64,000 nt of DNA from Rhipicephalus microplus (Eukaryota; Arthropoda; Arachnida; Ixodida; Ixodidae): the NCBI RefSeq assembly GCF_043290135.1, contig NC_134700.1, positions 157,558,053 through 157,622,052 on the forward strand, given 5' to 3'. The translations under genes and the position numbers were made by a program. Shown here piece by piece: positions 37,202 to 49,750 of the stretch (its first letter is position 1; each line of letters starts with the position of its first letter). Below the pieces are notes generated by a model. The model was not told the origin of the DNA, did not search any database, and worked only from the letters and a program-made list of their open reading frames with translations.

Positions 37202-38977
37202 CTGAAGGCCCGTGAGCAAAGTGTAAATGAGTACGGAACATGCAAGCAATTATGATTTAAGTGAACAATATTGGGTATTTATGCCTCAACAATTAATGAC
37301 GTGCCTTTCTATATACATAGCAAAGTGCAGGGCCTGTACGGGCCGCACCACACAGTCAAGTCAACCAGGACAGGACGATGCTTGATTGTCTAAAAATTTT
37401 TGTAAACGCTCGTTCTTACTTTCGCGTTAAATATAGCGTCATTCTCAATTATTTAATTATCAGTGATTTCAAGTTAATGTATTAGCTTCAACTCACATCA
37501 CCTCCAATGGCACCTTAACGGACAGCAACGTCATGGTTGTAAGCAGGGTTGTGTGGTGCAACGCCAAGGAGCAAGAATGCTTACGTCGTTCCCGAAGGTG
37601 ACGTGTAGCCAATGAATGTCTTGCTGGTGTTGTGTTAGTTTTGACAGCTGAGTTTCTGTGGTGGGCTGTAAAGTGGTTCTAATGCTGACCAAAGGGCTAA
37701 AATAACGTCTGCGTGCAACTTCACCAACAGGCAATGATGGAGCCAACATATTTATATCTCCACAATATGGCGCAGAGTCTTATGTTTAGGTATTGCAGAG
37801 TTGTCAGGGAGCATAATGAGAAAAAAAGAGGCAGAGAAAGTAATGCACTCTCATATTTTGTGGATATCGTCTCATCATGGGCGAGACCATTCCACATTAC
37901 CATGCCGCTGTGGAAAAGGCAAGGTCTGCTTGAAAGATAAAAAAAATAGAGGTTCGAACACCGTCCTCATCACAAAAAAACGGCGGTTTCTGCTCGTTCC
38001 CCACACTTCGATATCCTCTGTCGTTGGGTCGGTTTTTGATCATGACAGTATCAATTACTAGGAAGCTCGGGCAATTTCCGCAGTGGCCATGATGTTCTGC
38101 CTGGAGGCTTTTAAAAACGGGGTTTAACAAAGTGCAAGCATCTTTCCAAGCATAGTAAAACTTGTTTTAGTGTCATCACCAAGTTCATCATCGTCCAATT
38201 GTGCGGAAAATTATACCATAAGGCGGCCATTACGTGTTTCTTAAACGTATCAGAAAAAGTTAACAGTCTTGGTTTCTTCCAGCATTTCATATGCGAGTTG
38301 CTGTCTTATCAACTCGGATGGGCACTATATGGTAATTAGGACGAGTTGGTTGTTAATTTTGTTTGATAAAACAGTGCGTTATGAAACGAAGGACATCTCA
38401 GGAGCTGGGTTTATATGCTTCAAGTCATGTGAGTGCCTCTCCTGTATATTCATTTTCTCGTTGTTTGTTTCATAACGTGCTGTCTTATCAAAGCTCGATT
38501 ACGTGATCTTGGTACATAATCACACTATTAAATGAAAGTAAGACTCAGAGAAAAAAAATTCTGTATCATGTCGTCGCTCGGACTAACTAGGCCTCTTCCG
38601 AATACTGCGCAATAGTGGATACCGATACTTCATTGGTTCTGATGTAAACCTGGTGACCTGATCTCTCCTTTTCGAATTTTCTTTGTAACCTCCATCTGTT
38701 GCATTGTGCCGTGTTTCGAGTTTACTATATCACTGCTACAGAGCAGTCAGTGTGGTGACTACAGTGTGGTGACTTGAGCCTTCAACAACAAATTTTTCTA
38801 GTATATACTGTCGGAAGAAGTCATGGTGATTTTTTTAGGGGCGAAGCTCCTTATGGCGTGGCTTGGGCGTCCCTCGTATGTAACCACCAGTGGCACATAC
38901 CCGAAATAGGTATAACACTTGACCTCCTAGGTGGTGCCAGTGAGAGATTTCTTCTGTGCATTGTTTAACAATAAAAA

Positions 38978-39530
38978 ATAGTGTTCAATGTACATGCCAA
39001 TGGCTGCTAATATGAAATGAGGGACAAGAGCATTCGGCTTTTAGTCAACGCGCACGCTGCGATCCCCATTAGCAGCCATTGGCATGTACATTGAGCACTA
39101 TCGGACAACAAAGGGATGCCACATTATACTCGCTGGGTGTAACCTCCTTAGCTTTAGAAAGGTTTAGCGAGCGTTGAGCCGCAGTGCCATGAATACAATG
39201 AACTTGTATATACCATGAATGAACTCAAGGTGGTTAAAAATGAGAAGTAGATACGAAGCGCAAGCCGTAAGAAAGTAAAAGCCGAATTCTCCTGTCTCTC
39301 ATTTCTCATTAGCAGCCATTGGCATGTAAATTGAGCCCTATCTGACAGAGAAAGGTTGCTACGTTATACTCGCTGGGCGTAACCTCCTTGGTTTTCGAAA
39401 GGTTTAGCGAGCGTTTGGTCGCAGTGCCATGAATACAGTGAACTAGAATATACCATGAACTCGAGGTGGTTAAAGGTGGGAAGTCGACCCAAAGCGCAGG
39501 CCGTAAGAAATTGTGCGTGTGCCACCTCTC
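38978..39530. repeat. 240-bp direct repeat pair with an inverted third arm
   Basis: ATTAGCAGCCATTGGCATGT at 39068 recurs at 39308, and homology continues for over 200 bp (CTCGCTGGGYGTAACCTCCTT, AAAGGTTTAGCGAGCGTT, GCAGTGCCATGAATACA). A reverse copy of the first 31 bp or so lies at about 38978-39010. Confidence 0.8.
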
Positions 39531-39617
39531 GTTTAGTCCTTGGAATGTCCGCTGGATGGCGGTGCTTCTATATGGGGAATATATGATAAAAAGATGCGAG
39601 ATGGTGGGACTTGTAGT

Positions 39618-39770
39618 GTTGAATAGATGAACGAACGGACACACAAACAGATGCATGGATGGACGCATGAACGGACGCAGGGGCGGATGCATGAAAGAAC
39701 GCAGGGACGGGCGCACAAACAGACGCATGGACGGTCACACAGACGGACGCATGGACGGACGAATGCTTCG
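39618..39770. repeat. 12-bp minisatellite (GGACGCATGGAC-like)
   Basis: Irregular repeats of GACGCATGGACG, GGCGGATGCATG and GACGGACGCATG. Open on both strands through composition. Confidence 0.75.
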
Positions 39771-40437
39771 CCCCACTCTCCATCATTCACTCCGTGGATA
39801 TTCTGCCATTTTTTTAGCTAAGCAATGTTGCGATACACTGTACGCGTTGGCAGAGCTTCCCTTCTTTATATCAAAGAATATTGAAGTAACAGCGATGGGT
39901 GCTTTTATGGACGCTGTAGAGAGAGATAAAGATGCAAGGAAAGGCAGGGAGGTTATGGACGCTGTAACGTTCTGCAGTGCTGCCGGCTTCTGTGGTGGAG
40001 GTGCTTGGAGGGAGTAAGGCCCGAAGCAGTTCTACGTGAGAGTCAATTTAAGACACGATAGCACGTTCAGTACGGAGGGCTTAGGTACTCTTCACAATAC
40101 TGTACTAGGAATGAACTATATCGGGAAAGGTGCTGCTATCTACGCCATGATATGTAATGGGTTGGTGCGATTCCTGCCCTTATCGATTCACACCGCAATA
40201 TACAAAAAGGAGGAAACGCTTGTTTTGTGAGAACTGGCTAACCTCCCTGTCCTTCCTCTTTCAATCCTCCTCCTCCTCGTTTAACAAACCAAAATGGTGG
40301 TGTCCATGTATTTTACGTAAAAATAATCTGTAGCACCTCGTCAATCTTACACCTGCTCAACCACTGTGCTCGAATATATTCTATGAAATCGAGATACACC
40401 ATAGAAGTGTACTGGAGACTAACGTATACGTTCCCAC

Positions 40438-40745
40438 CTGGGTGATCTTTGCCATGTCGGGCTGCGTGTTCCAGTAGGTATAGGTGCTGATGGGCCAAAA
40501 GTAGGTATCGCCTCTGCGCACTAATGTTTCGACAACCACGGCGTCGTCCTGGATGCCCAGCAGCAGCACCACCATTAGCACAATCTCGAGCAGCGTGGTG
40601 GTGTAGTGGCGCTGCATGCGCTTTATGTAGATATTCTTCCACAGCACCATCAGAAGCTGGCGCCAGGGAGATGCGCCAGGATGGAGAGCCTCTGAGGTCG
40701 CACACTCGGGGCTACCCGCTTCAACGTCGCCAGCTGCATTGGCAC
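40438..40745 (-). CDS. ABCA-like transporter, exon 2 (N-terminus and TM1)
   Basis: Acceptor TATTATTGCAG, donor CAG then GTGGGA, 308 nt, phase 1 in and 0 out. It encodes an acidic N-terminal stretch, then WRQLLMVLWKNIYIKRMQRH, the usual ABCA start (LLxWKNxxxxRR), then TM1 (about LLEIVLMVVLLLGI) and the beginning of the first extracellular loop (FWPISTYTYW). Confidence 0.88.
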
Positions 40746-43483
40746 CTGCAATAATAGCGGGCCACTACTGTGAGGGATACGTGACAATGAGTCCTAAATT
40801 AGCGCCCTTTGAAGCGCTTTATAAGACTGCTTTCGTCGTAATGGTGCTGAACAACGAACAACCTTTATTGGAAAGGCGTTGTGTTGCGTCGGAATATTCG
40901 CTTTTGGTTTTGTTCATGGCACACCCACAGGACATTACGTATTAGAGCTCGGTGTAGCGTGTATTATGTGGCTGCACCAAAAATACCAGCCGCCTTGCCT
41001 GAAAAAAAGATATTTGCCTCAATTTCTTCCAAGCTGTGCCTACCGATATCCTTCATGACCGCGCTGCTTCTGTGTTCGAACATCCAATGTCCTTTATGCG
41101 ACAACAGCAGTGGCATTTCAATAGAGTAAACAATATTCCACTGAAGCTTTCGACATAAAAATAAAGCCTTCATTGTCGCACGCGGCAATTCGCCCAAACG
41201 CTTCATTCCCCACACAACACTGGCATTGAATGCAGTGCACATGTTGTTTTTCTTTAGCCATAGCGCACGCCTTTATGCCTGTAAATATCTAAGAAACATA
41301 TTGTATAGCCTATTTCTGCAATGCTGGCTCTGTACTGTCACCTCATAATTATGAAACGCCTGGTGAGTAGGATATGAAAAGTCCGGAGTGGCACCGTCTC
41401 GGTGACCGAAGCACGCTAGCTGATCGCTTCTGTGACTAATGTAATAGGCCGGCTTTTTTTAGATTTGTAACACTTTTGCAGTTTTTCTCGACGACACATG
41501 ACCTGTATTTTTTTTGTGTGTGTGCACCGGGTAGACAGTAGGTACTTATACCCCTGTCACACATAGCAACTTAAGTGCACTTTGAGCGAGTACACTTAGC
41601 TGCGAGTGTCATTTGCGCGCTGTCACACGAGCAAGTTTAGTGTCACTCGCTGCAAAGTACACTTGCCGGCAAGTGCGGTCCCTAACCTCACTTCACTGCG
41701 ACGGCTGCTATGAAGTGTGTAGCCTCGGTATACAATTGGCTTATAGAGAAAGACGCTGTTGCTTAAAGCAGCGCTCATAATATATTTAAACCATTGTTTT
41801 TTGTTATGATGGATATTCGTGTGTATAAAAAAGTCATAAAATACAACAATAAGCTTGCTACTTTCTCCGTTGGGCTCTTTCCAGCCACACCCGTTAGGGG
41901 GATGCGGAAGCACATGCACAGCAATGGCTGCGTCCGTCGCGTTGTTTACTTCCAGATGCACTTGCACATGTGTAGGTGAGGTCTTCTCTAGTAATTTAAG
42001 ATGGCATGTACCACGGGTGCTACTTCCACGAAGACAACGTGGTCTGAAGATGAGACACAGGTGCAAAAACAACAAATATACGTTGTGCTACTAATCAGTC
42101 AATCGCCACTGCCATCATTTCCTAAGTGCTCTTCGCTTTCTCATGTAGCAGTGAACCGCCAAAATGACACTTCGTGAGTGTAAGTACACTCGCACAAAGT
42201 ACACTTAAGGTGCCACGTGTGACTGGGGTATTTGTCTGAGTTCTTGCGGAGGAACTCACTTTTTACCATGTGGTCGCTGACTGACCTACAAAAATTACCA
42301 TCCGTTTCCGAATCACCGAGCCTTCAAAGGTTAATTGTCTTGAAAGTAAACTGGCCTTCATTTTGTCAATTTTGTGCCCCCATATCATAAATATCAAGCA
42401 TGACTGCCAGTTTTAGTTTTCAAACATTTTCGGAAGTGCTTCATTGAAAAAGGTCTGTTTCACCGCGAAGGCGAAGCAATAAATGCGATAGTGACAAATC
42501 GGAATGTCACGCTAATCACGGCAAGCAACTCGGAACTAGCAGCGCGCTGCTCAAGCACAACGAGTGCGCGAAAAGAAAACACATGGGCTGACCGCCAACT
42601 GCAAACTGTCCCAGTTGAGTACTTAAAGCACACTCCCAAACACAAAAGAGAACGCACAGGTATACAAAAGACAGCTGAGAAATAAGCCCTGTTACAGTTT
42701 GTGCATCGTGTTTCAGCAGAAAGCTCTTTTGGCAGAAGCGGTCACTACTGCGAGAGAAGTAACCATTGTTTTGCTCCGTGACGTCAATGCAAACTTTCTA
42801 GAGAAAACAGAAACCGTGCAAACCACCCGAACACGAGGTAAGCGCGTGCGCAAGGGTGACCACACCCTGTAGGGCAATTAACAGGTGGTAGAGTTAGCGA
42901 CATGCAACGATCGGAGTGACGATTTTTAAAGAACGTGTTTCGCGCCTTCTTATTGGTGATCAAAATAACACGATAAAACTCTTCCAAGATCTGCCTACCG
43001 CACTCAGTTAATGGTGTATATAGTTAATACGCTGTTGATATTCTGAAATACATATCCTCTGTGGCCGTGTCCTCTAAGGCCACGCGCTGTGAACCGAGGA
43101 ATCGTAAGCAGATATCTTTGCCGCGAAAAATATGTTCCTTTGTTGCGCCCTACAGCAAAATCGTGTGGCATGACGTAGTACATTGAAAGAAAGAGCCATG
43201 ACTACGCTTTGTGGATGCGTCTGGCCCACCACAATAGTGCCAGCTGCTATAGCGCACAACTCCCACCTATTAGCGCTGTAGCTCAAAACAAACTATAATG
43301 GCAGCCCGCTATGGTTTTGCAACGGCTGGAAGCTTACGCGTCAGGTGCATCATCCAAGACAGTTTACCTCTCGCATGTAATGTAAGCAATCATTACTCGA
43401 TGTAATTGCGCTGCAATATCTGTCCGCACTATAAGAAGTCATGTAGGAATCATTAAGGGAATACTTAACTGGCACTGACTCAC
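40746..43483. other. Intron 1
   Basis: Contains one TIR element (41551-42228). The rest (40750-41540, 42235-43480) has no recognised feature. Confidence 0.55.
41551..42228. mobile_element. TIR element (MITE-like), CCCCTGTCACAC ends
   Basis: Left end ACCCCTGTCACACATAGCAA; right end on the minus strand ACCCCAGTCACACGTGGCAC. Both continue CTTAAGTGYACTTTG and GCGAGTRTACTTA, giving arms of about 55 bp. TA occurs on both outer sides. No transposase. The ends resemble those of the element at 26821, so they may be distant relatives. Confidence 0.7.
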
Positions 43484-43535
43484 CTTGGGGCGCTTGCAGA
43501 GCAGGTTCCCCAGGCTCTTCGAAAGCAACATGCAT
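43484..43535 (-). CDS. ABCA-like transporter, exon 1 (start codon)
   Basis: Encodes 17 residues starting MHVAFEEPGEPALQ and ends in phase 1 at a strong donor (CCCAAG then GTGAGT). The reading frame was chosen because only this frame joins exon 2 without a stop. A second ATG seven bases further downstream on the coding strand, in another frame, would read MLLSKSLGNLL but does not join in frame. The start is inferred; a further 5' exon cannot be excluded. Confidence 0.65.
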
Positions 43536-45398
43536 CTTCTATATCAGGCCTAGTGTTAGTGTTCGTGAAAGAACGCTTGAAGCAGCGCGTGCTAGATCAT
43601 GGACAGATTCTTCTTCCTCTATTGCGATGGCACGTTGTCTCGAGCATCGTCGCCTCTACTAAGCTTTTTTTCGAATGAAAGTTAAAGTAGGACAGACACC
43701 AAAATGGGACGGTAACCTGACATGAAACTGGCTGCAGCGTGTATTTTGGCTGCTCACACGAAGAGCTGCATGTTTATTATGAACACTGTACCGAATACTA
43801 GCCTTCCCATGCTGTCGGTCGAATTACACGTGTAAGCATTATTATAAGAAGAAAAGAAAATAAAGCACTTCACGTGAAAAAAATATTCCTGATTCATTCA
43901 TGCATTTTCTAATTAGGAAATACCTTGCAGTATTGGCCTATTCGCTTCAAATAACGCACACGAACTGTGGCCTTAGCTCTCTTAAATTACGAAACGTAGG
44001 TTCACTAAATAAGCTACGATATAGCAGTTGATAAGTAATTTTATGAGTCAAAACCTATTTACTGTTTTACTTTATAAAAATTTTTATAGGGCAATTACGG
44101 CGAAGGCCGGAACGTAGTGGCCTGGTCTGTATTAGATGTCAGCCGGAAAACAGGCCATTGGCACAGCCTCTATATCATTCCCGATGAGGTCACGTTGCCA
44201 CGGTGACAGTGAAGATGAACACTGTCATGTGCTCGAAGATGACTGTAAAACCCCGCTTTCCTTCATGTGCTCGCGTCGTGTTCAATCGATCCAGGAGAGT
44301 TGCACAACAGTCCAAAAATCACTCATAGAAAGCCATCTATTAGCCACTGGCTGATTTGAACGTGGGTCGCTGGTTCATTACAGAAATCGCCACGGCAGGC
44401 CCCGACTGGTCCACGCGTGCACGCCCGATCACACTGAAAAAGCCACGTATTCCAAAAAAAGTGCTTGAAATCGCGAGGCGCGCGTGACGCATTTTCTTTG
44501 CCCCTGCCATCCCTTCCTGCTTAGCTTCCAACTCTTAGCTTCCAGCTCTTCCAGAAAGAAAACAATTGCAGCAGGCGTCAAATCTTTGTAACTTCACTCG
44601 CACTGGACGGATTCTTAAAATTTTCGTGGCGTTATAAAAATGAGAGAACGCATGTTCTGGGAGTGTAAAAACACCCCTTTCGGCTCCACCTCAAACAAGT
44701 GGGAGATCCCACAGTAGTTCACTTCTCATTTGATAAGAGCTTTCAGTGAACTCATTCTATCGCTACTTGAATAAGTGTGTGAGGGCCTCTTTAACGTATG
44801 ACAGAACGAAGGTTACTTTGACCTATCATAAAAGGTAATGTCGTGTACTTCAGAAATGCATTTCGCGTTAAGTCAGGTGTAACTCTCGTTCTTCACAACG
44901 TGGAAGTTATTGAACTCTTCTGCTTTGGGTAAGTTTGCTTTTCGAAGTGCCTGTCCTGCTGGGAGATTTTTTTCAAGCTTTGCACATTGCGGTGCTGCAA
45001 ATGCCCTGCACGTGCACGGGAGCGAGCGGCGGCACGGCGTAGAGAAGGGAAAACGCGCGACGTACATTCCCAGTTTCAATTTTTCTGCCAGGGATGGCGC
45101 TGACTATCCAGAGTAGCAGTGCCACCAAGCGTTGCGTTGGGAACCTATTACGGCACCATTTAAAAAACTTCTCACGAGTCCATTGTCGTTGTACACTCGT
45201 GCGAAACTTCACCATAGCAACTGAAAGTCGACCTTCGGATGGTTTAGAGGCCATTTAAGGTCTCGAATTGGCTGGCCGCCTATTTTTTTGCTCCTGGTTC
45301 GCGCCTCTTCAGAGAGGTTTTAAACCACTCCCTTAAGATTGGCTACAAAACATCACTGGAGTGCATTAACAATCGTACACATTTTTTTCGTAATATCT

Positions 45399-45540
45399 GG
45401 GCTTTCGCATGCCAAAGCCTTGACATGATTATAGGACGCACTGTAGTGAACGGCTCCGCAAATTGCGACCCTCTGGTGTTCTTTACCTTGCACTGACATC
45501 GAACAGTACATGAGCCTCTCGCACCTTCACCTCCATTGAA
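45399..45540 (-). mobile_element. Ruka-type SINE relic
   Basis: Diverged minus-strand body: GGACGCACTGTAGTGAACGG, GGTGTTCTTTA, CATGAGCCTC. No usable ends. Confidence 0.55.
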
Positions 45541-45573
45541 ATGCTATCACCTCGGCTCGGGTCTAACCTTTAA

Positions 45574-45774
45574 CCAACCACGACCATAACAATCTTAACC
45601 ATAACCATCACAACCAATGTACCGCTGAAGCTGACTCCGCGATGTCTATCAAAGAATCGATAGGAACCATAACACGACCATATCAATCTTAACCATAACC
45701 AGACATTACGCAGTCCGCTTCAGGGGTACAGTGGTTGTGGTAGTTATGGTTAAGGTTGTTATGGTCGTGCTTGG
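45574..45774. repeat. Foldback repeat, arms about 58 bp
   Basis: Left arm (45574-45631) and right arm (45717-45774) are inverted copies with few mismatches, both holding ACGACCATAACAAYCTTAAC and CCGCTGAAGC/CCCCTGAAGC ends. A partial third copy (ACGACCATATCAATCTTAAC) lies in the loop. Confidence 0.8.
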
Positions 45775-46014
45775 TCGCGCTCCTGAAACGCAAATATAAT
45801 AATTAATTCGCATTTCAGGAGATGGAGTTCATGAACATTTTTACTGAAGAACATGCTCGCAACTCGAAATCGGTATTGCATTGAAGTTTCGTAACGCTTG
45901 AAGCCACTTGTATTATTCATTGCCTAATTGGAAACCAACGAATCATAAGGTGCACGTTTTGGTTCCCGGCCGCATTTTGATAGGACCGAAAAGCAAAGAA
46001 TCCCCTTGTCCTAA

Positions 46015-46118
46015 AGTGAAGGTGCACGTTCATTACCCCAAGTGGTCGAAATTTCCCAAGCCATTCTCCATAACGGCATCTCTCAATCATATCGAAGATT
46101 GAAAGCATTAAACTCCAA
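46015..46118 (+). mobile_element. Ruka-type SINE fragment
   Basis: 3' half only: GTGCACGTTCATTACCCCAA, GTGGTCGAAATTTCC, CTCTCAATCATAT. Confidence 0.7.
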
Positions 46119-47184
46119 CCATTATTATTAATAACAAACGAAGCACAAATGTTCTCGTGTAGAAAATGCAGCGTGAGGAAAGAATCGTACGAACATGCGC
46201 GCTGAGCTCAACAGATGACGAGTATTAAATCCGTGCCCTCGAGCTTAGCAGTGCGACTCCTCACCATCCAGTGGGTCACTGCTGAGACATGGATTTGCAT
46301 TTTCACAGTCCCTTTTACATCATTCAATACCAGTCCAAACGCGCGCTCTTCAATGGGAGCCGCCGGTGCGCCTTAGTTCAGAGAGTGGTCAAGGCTCGAC
46401 GCTACATGAGGGGCACGGCTGCGTGCATCACACGTGCTTCCGAGCAGTTTTCCCCGGAACCCGATGTAAGTGCGTGTTTCGCACTCCAATATCATGCGCA
46501 CGGCCACTCGCCATGCGTCTGTCAGCTTCCTTCCTTTGCATTCCTTCTTTGTGGCTGGAAGCAATGCCACCGCCTCCTCACACTGCTACAGTCGGTGAGA
46601 AGCAGAGCATAAAAACTTAAGTGTACCGCAGTTCATTTGTATGCGGTAAAATTATTGCCCTTTTTTTGGAACTACTACTTTTGTAGCGCGGATGCATGGC
46701 AAAATAGAAGCAATGCGGCGTCATGGGGGGGGGGGGAGTTTAAGTTTATTCTCAAGTTGTCACCGACTATAGTTTTGCAGCAGTGTCCCCGTGACGTGTT
46801 CCCATTCGTTGCCCACATAGCACCGCGAACGGCGGCACGCTAGCTCAAAACATCGTATCACTTACACAGCCAGTGGGACCGCCAACATTGTGATGAGAAA
46901 GATTGCAAGACGCCCCCCCCCCCACGAATATGTACACAGCTGAACAAAAATTACTTTATATTATTTCCGTCATGAGGCACTGCATGAGGGGCTCGCTTCC
47001 CTGTGGCCGCAAAGCCCACGCAAAAGCTCGGTAATGAGGAGAACAGGAAAGGGCTAAAAGACATGGCAATGAATGGCTGGATCGAATGCACTGGCTAGCA
47101 CTCATAAAATAGAGGAGGCGCTTGCTTAGCTGTATATATGTTCATTTTTAAGTTGGCTTATCTTGTTTGAATGGCCCGTGCACG

Positions 47185-47282
47185 TTAAAGAACCCCAGGG
47201 GGCCAAATTTCCGGAGCCCTCTACTATGGCGGGTCTCATAATCATATGATTGTTTCGGGGCGTTAAACCCCACATATCTATC
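47185..47282 (+). mobile_element. Ruka-type SINE, 5'-truncated, long flanking repeat
   Basis: Starts TTAAAGAACCCCAGG and ends CACATATCTATC. Flanked by a 26-bp direct repeat with one mismatch (47159-47184 and 47283-47308), beginning TATCTTGTTTGAATG. Confidence 0.85.
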
Positions 47283-48530
47283 TATCTTGTTTGAATGACC
47301 CGTGCACGCAAGGCTATGAAAAGACACACACACAAACACACACGAGCGCGCTTCTTCATGAACCCTTCCCTTTTCCAATCATCATAACCGCGAGCATTAA
47401 ACGATTATGGGCACATTTTAATTGTCCTAAAGAAACCAGACAAATGCAGGTGACAAGAATCTCGCCACTTTTTTTTCCTTTTTCCTCTCTCTTTCTTTCT
47501 TTTGTTTTGATGAGTAAGAATGCCAGCCAAGCTCACACAGCCTTCTTCTCTCTTACCCATACGGGCCGCAAGCATTTCCCTAATCCTGTTCAAAGTGGAT
47601 GATCTCCGACCTTGCGTCTAGGCGTAACCAGCGTGAGCCGTCGACTTTCGAAGCAATTTGTCGCTGCGGCAACGGAATGAAGTCTTATGGCGGCTTGTGA
47701 CCACGCCAGAACTCACAGCCATAGTGTTCTGTTCGCGCCCTTATGCGCATGCGCTTCGGTTCCACCTCATCACCAAGCACCGGACAGCATGATATGCTCG
47801 GCAATACGCGGCGCTTCTGGCGATGCTTGGGCGACGTATCAGTCGTCGCTGATAAGAGCGCGGCCACTACCACAGGCTAGTACCGCCACCACTGCTCAGC
47901 AGTCAAATAAGTGTCTCGAACTCGACCGCCACGGACGAAGTAAAGCTTGTCTGGTACTAATGGGCGCGTTTTTACAGTGAGCTGTTTGCCGACCCAATTG
48001 TACTAATTTTATGCTTCTCTTCTTTCTTCTTTGTGTTATGGGATTTACTAACACGGATACGACGAGTGGTAACTTGGACTAGCGCTCTTTGCACTAGCTT
48101 CAACACTGACATTGACTTCGGGATGTTGGCAGCGGTTACTTTGTTGTTGCGCATCACGACAGCCACGCATTATAAAAAAACTTGCGAGGGATTCACTGAC
48201 AAATGATTTTTTGCGAGCCGTCATAACTGGTGACGTGTCATGCGTTGGCTCGAGTCTGGAAAAGAACGTCCTGAAGAGGAAAATAGCCTTTGCTTGTGCT
48301 GTGGAATAACTATATATGCCGAGTCTAGCTGTCGGGACGAAAAGACTCACCGCATTACTGTTTCGATAGATGTGAAAGTTGTCGCATCCACAGTGACAGT
48401 GGTCATGAGGGCGTCAGCGTATACTTGTTATCACCATTGACTCAGGGGTCTGGAAAATGATACACGTTCACCGGATCAGTGATTAAGATGTCGAAGTTCC
48501 AGCCCTGGCCATCAAGCTGACGGCTTCAGT

Positions 48531-48561
48531 CGTCACCCTCGGAAGCTTTTCAGGCCTGCGC
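48531..48561 (+). repeat. Left terminal inverted repeat of the P-family transposon
   Basis: CGTCACCCTCGGAAG then CTTTTCAGGCCTGCG; pairs with the right end with one substitution and a 2-nt gap. Confidence 0.88.
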
Positions 48562-48722
48562 GTCACGTGACGTGACGTCGACGACGTCACATCGCGCCGG
48601 CCGGCCGGCCGCCCTTCGCTGGGTGGCTGCGCCAGCCGCGAGCGCTTGCCGCGAGCGCCCTTCACGCCTACCGACTCGGGCGAGGCGCCTTGACACCATG
48701 TCCGCACGATTTATCAAGGTAT

Positions 48723-48963
48723 CGATTGATTGTATGGTTTAACGCGCCGACGCAACGCAGGCGATGAAGCGCGCCGTAGGGGAGGGCTCAGGATCAAGTT
48801 TGACTACCTGGGAATCTTTATTGTGTGCCGAAATCTCGTACACACGGGCGTTTTTGCTTTTCGCCTCCATCAGAAATGCGGCCGCCGCAGCCGGGTATCG
48901 AAACCGCGCCCTAGTGCTCAGCAGCGCTACGCCTTAGCCACTGAGCCACCGCGGTTGGGGAAC
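48723..48963 (-). mobile_element. Ruka-type SINE inside the P-family transposon
   Basis: Full-length, somewhat diverged minus-strand copy with tRNA head. Flanked by TTATCAAGGTAT at 48711-48722 and 48964-48975. Confidence 0.92.
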
Positions 48964-48975
48964 TTATCAAGGTAT

Positions 48976-49750
48976 TAAGAAATAATGAATATCGTGAATG
49001 GAATAATGCATATTTATTTATCACAGCCAGACGCCGTCTGTACAAATATCACAGTGCGCATTGTTCTCGGTCCAGGCAGACGACAGGCAACACAAGATGT
49101 TGCCCTTAATGCTGAAAATATGCCAAAAGTACAAAACACAATATCTTGCCACATAAAACTCAAAACAAAACAGATTGTAACAGCAAAAACATCCCCGAGC
49201 TTTGGAACAGAAAAAGCACACTTTCATTTAAATTGTAGGTTAGAGGAAAACATACCATTCGTTTATCATAGTAGCAGTAGCAACACAAGGTATCAGGTTC
49301 AAACACTTGCCAAAAAATACAATACATAAGAACACTGGTGACTAAATTGTGGTCCACAGCATGATAAATGACAGAAAGAAAAGTAATTGTACTGCCACAG
49401 GTAGGTGCATGTCCTAGGGAAAAAATCAAACAAAAATCTAAGAAAAAACAAATCACAGTGCACAACATGTCTGTACACAGAGTGCACAAGGAAAGTGTAC
49501 ACAGCTTAGGTACCAAAACGGACTGTACAACTGCTACAGTAGGCACCGAGGCAGTTCGAGTTAAAAAAAAGAAAAAAGTACAGCGCTTTTAAAAGCTAAC
49601 AACTTGTAAAGAGATACAAAACTGGAAACAAGGCTCATTTTACATAAGGCAGAAGTATACCAAGGAAATCAAGTCATGACATGCAATCAAATACAGTCAG
49701 TGCAGTTTCACAAGAATAAATGTGAAGAGAAAGACGCGACGCTTGGAAAA
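48976..49750 (-). other. 3' flank of the P-family transposase
   Basis: Noncoding DNA between the transposase stop and the SINE. A minus-strand AATAAATA at about 49012-49020 could be its polyadenylation signal. No other gene seen. Confidence 0.5.

Larger units (their letters stand above)
37202..40437. other. Intron 2
   Basis: Holds the 240-bp repeat pair and a 12-bp minisatellite listed below. 37260-38780 and 39800-40430 show nothing recognisable. Confidence 0.55.
43536..48522. other. 5' flank of the transporter gene, no gene recognised
   Basis: Promoter and upstream exons of the transporter may lie here, but no clear promoter was identified. Contains SINE fragments and a palindrome listed separately. 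A G run at about 46725-46736 and a C run at about 46911-46923 were also noted. Confidence 0.5.

Noticed and set aside
37897..38130. Possible Penelope-like fragment on the minus strand
   Set aside because: A few Cys residues suggested it, but no conserved motif could be read.
46720..46925. G run and C run about 185 bp apart as a possible G-quadruplex or inverted pair
   Set aside because: Homopolymer runs only; neighbouring sequence shows little inverted similarity.
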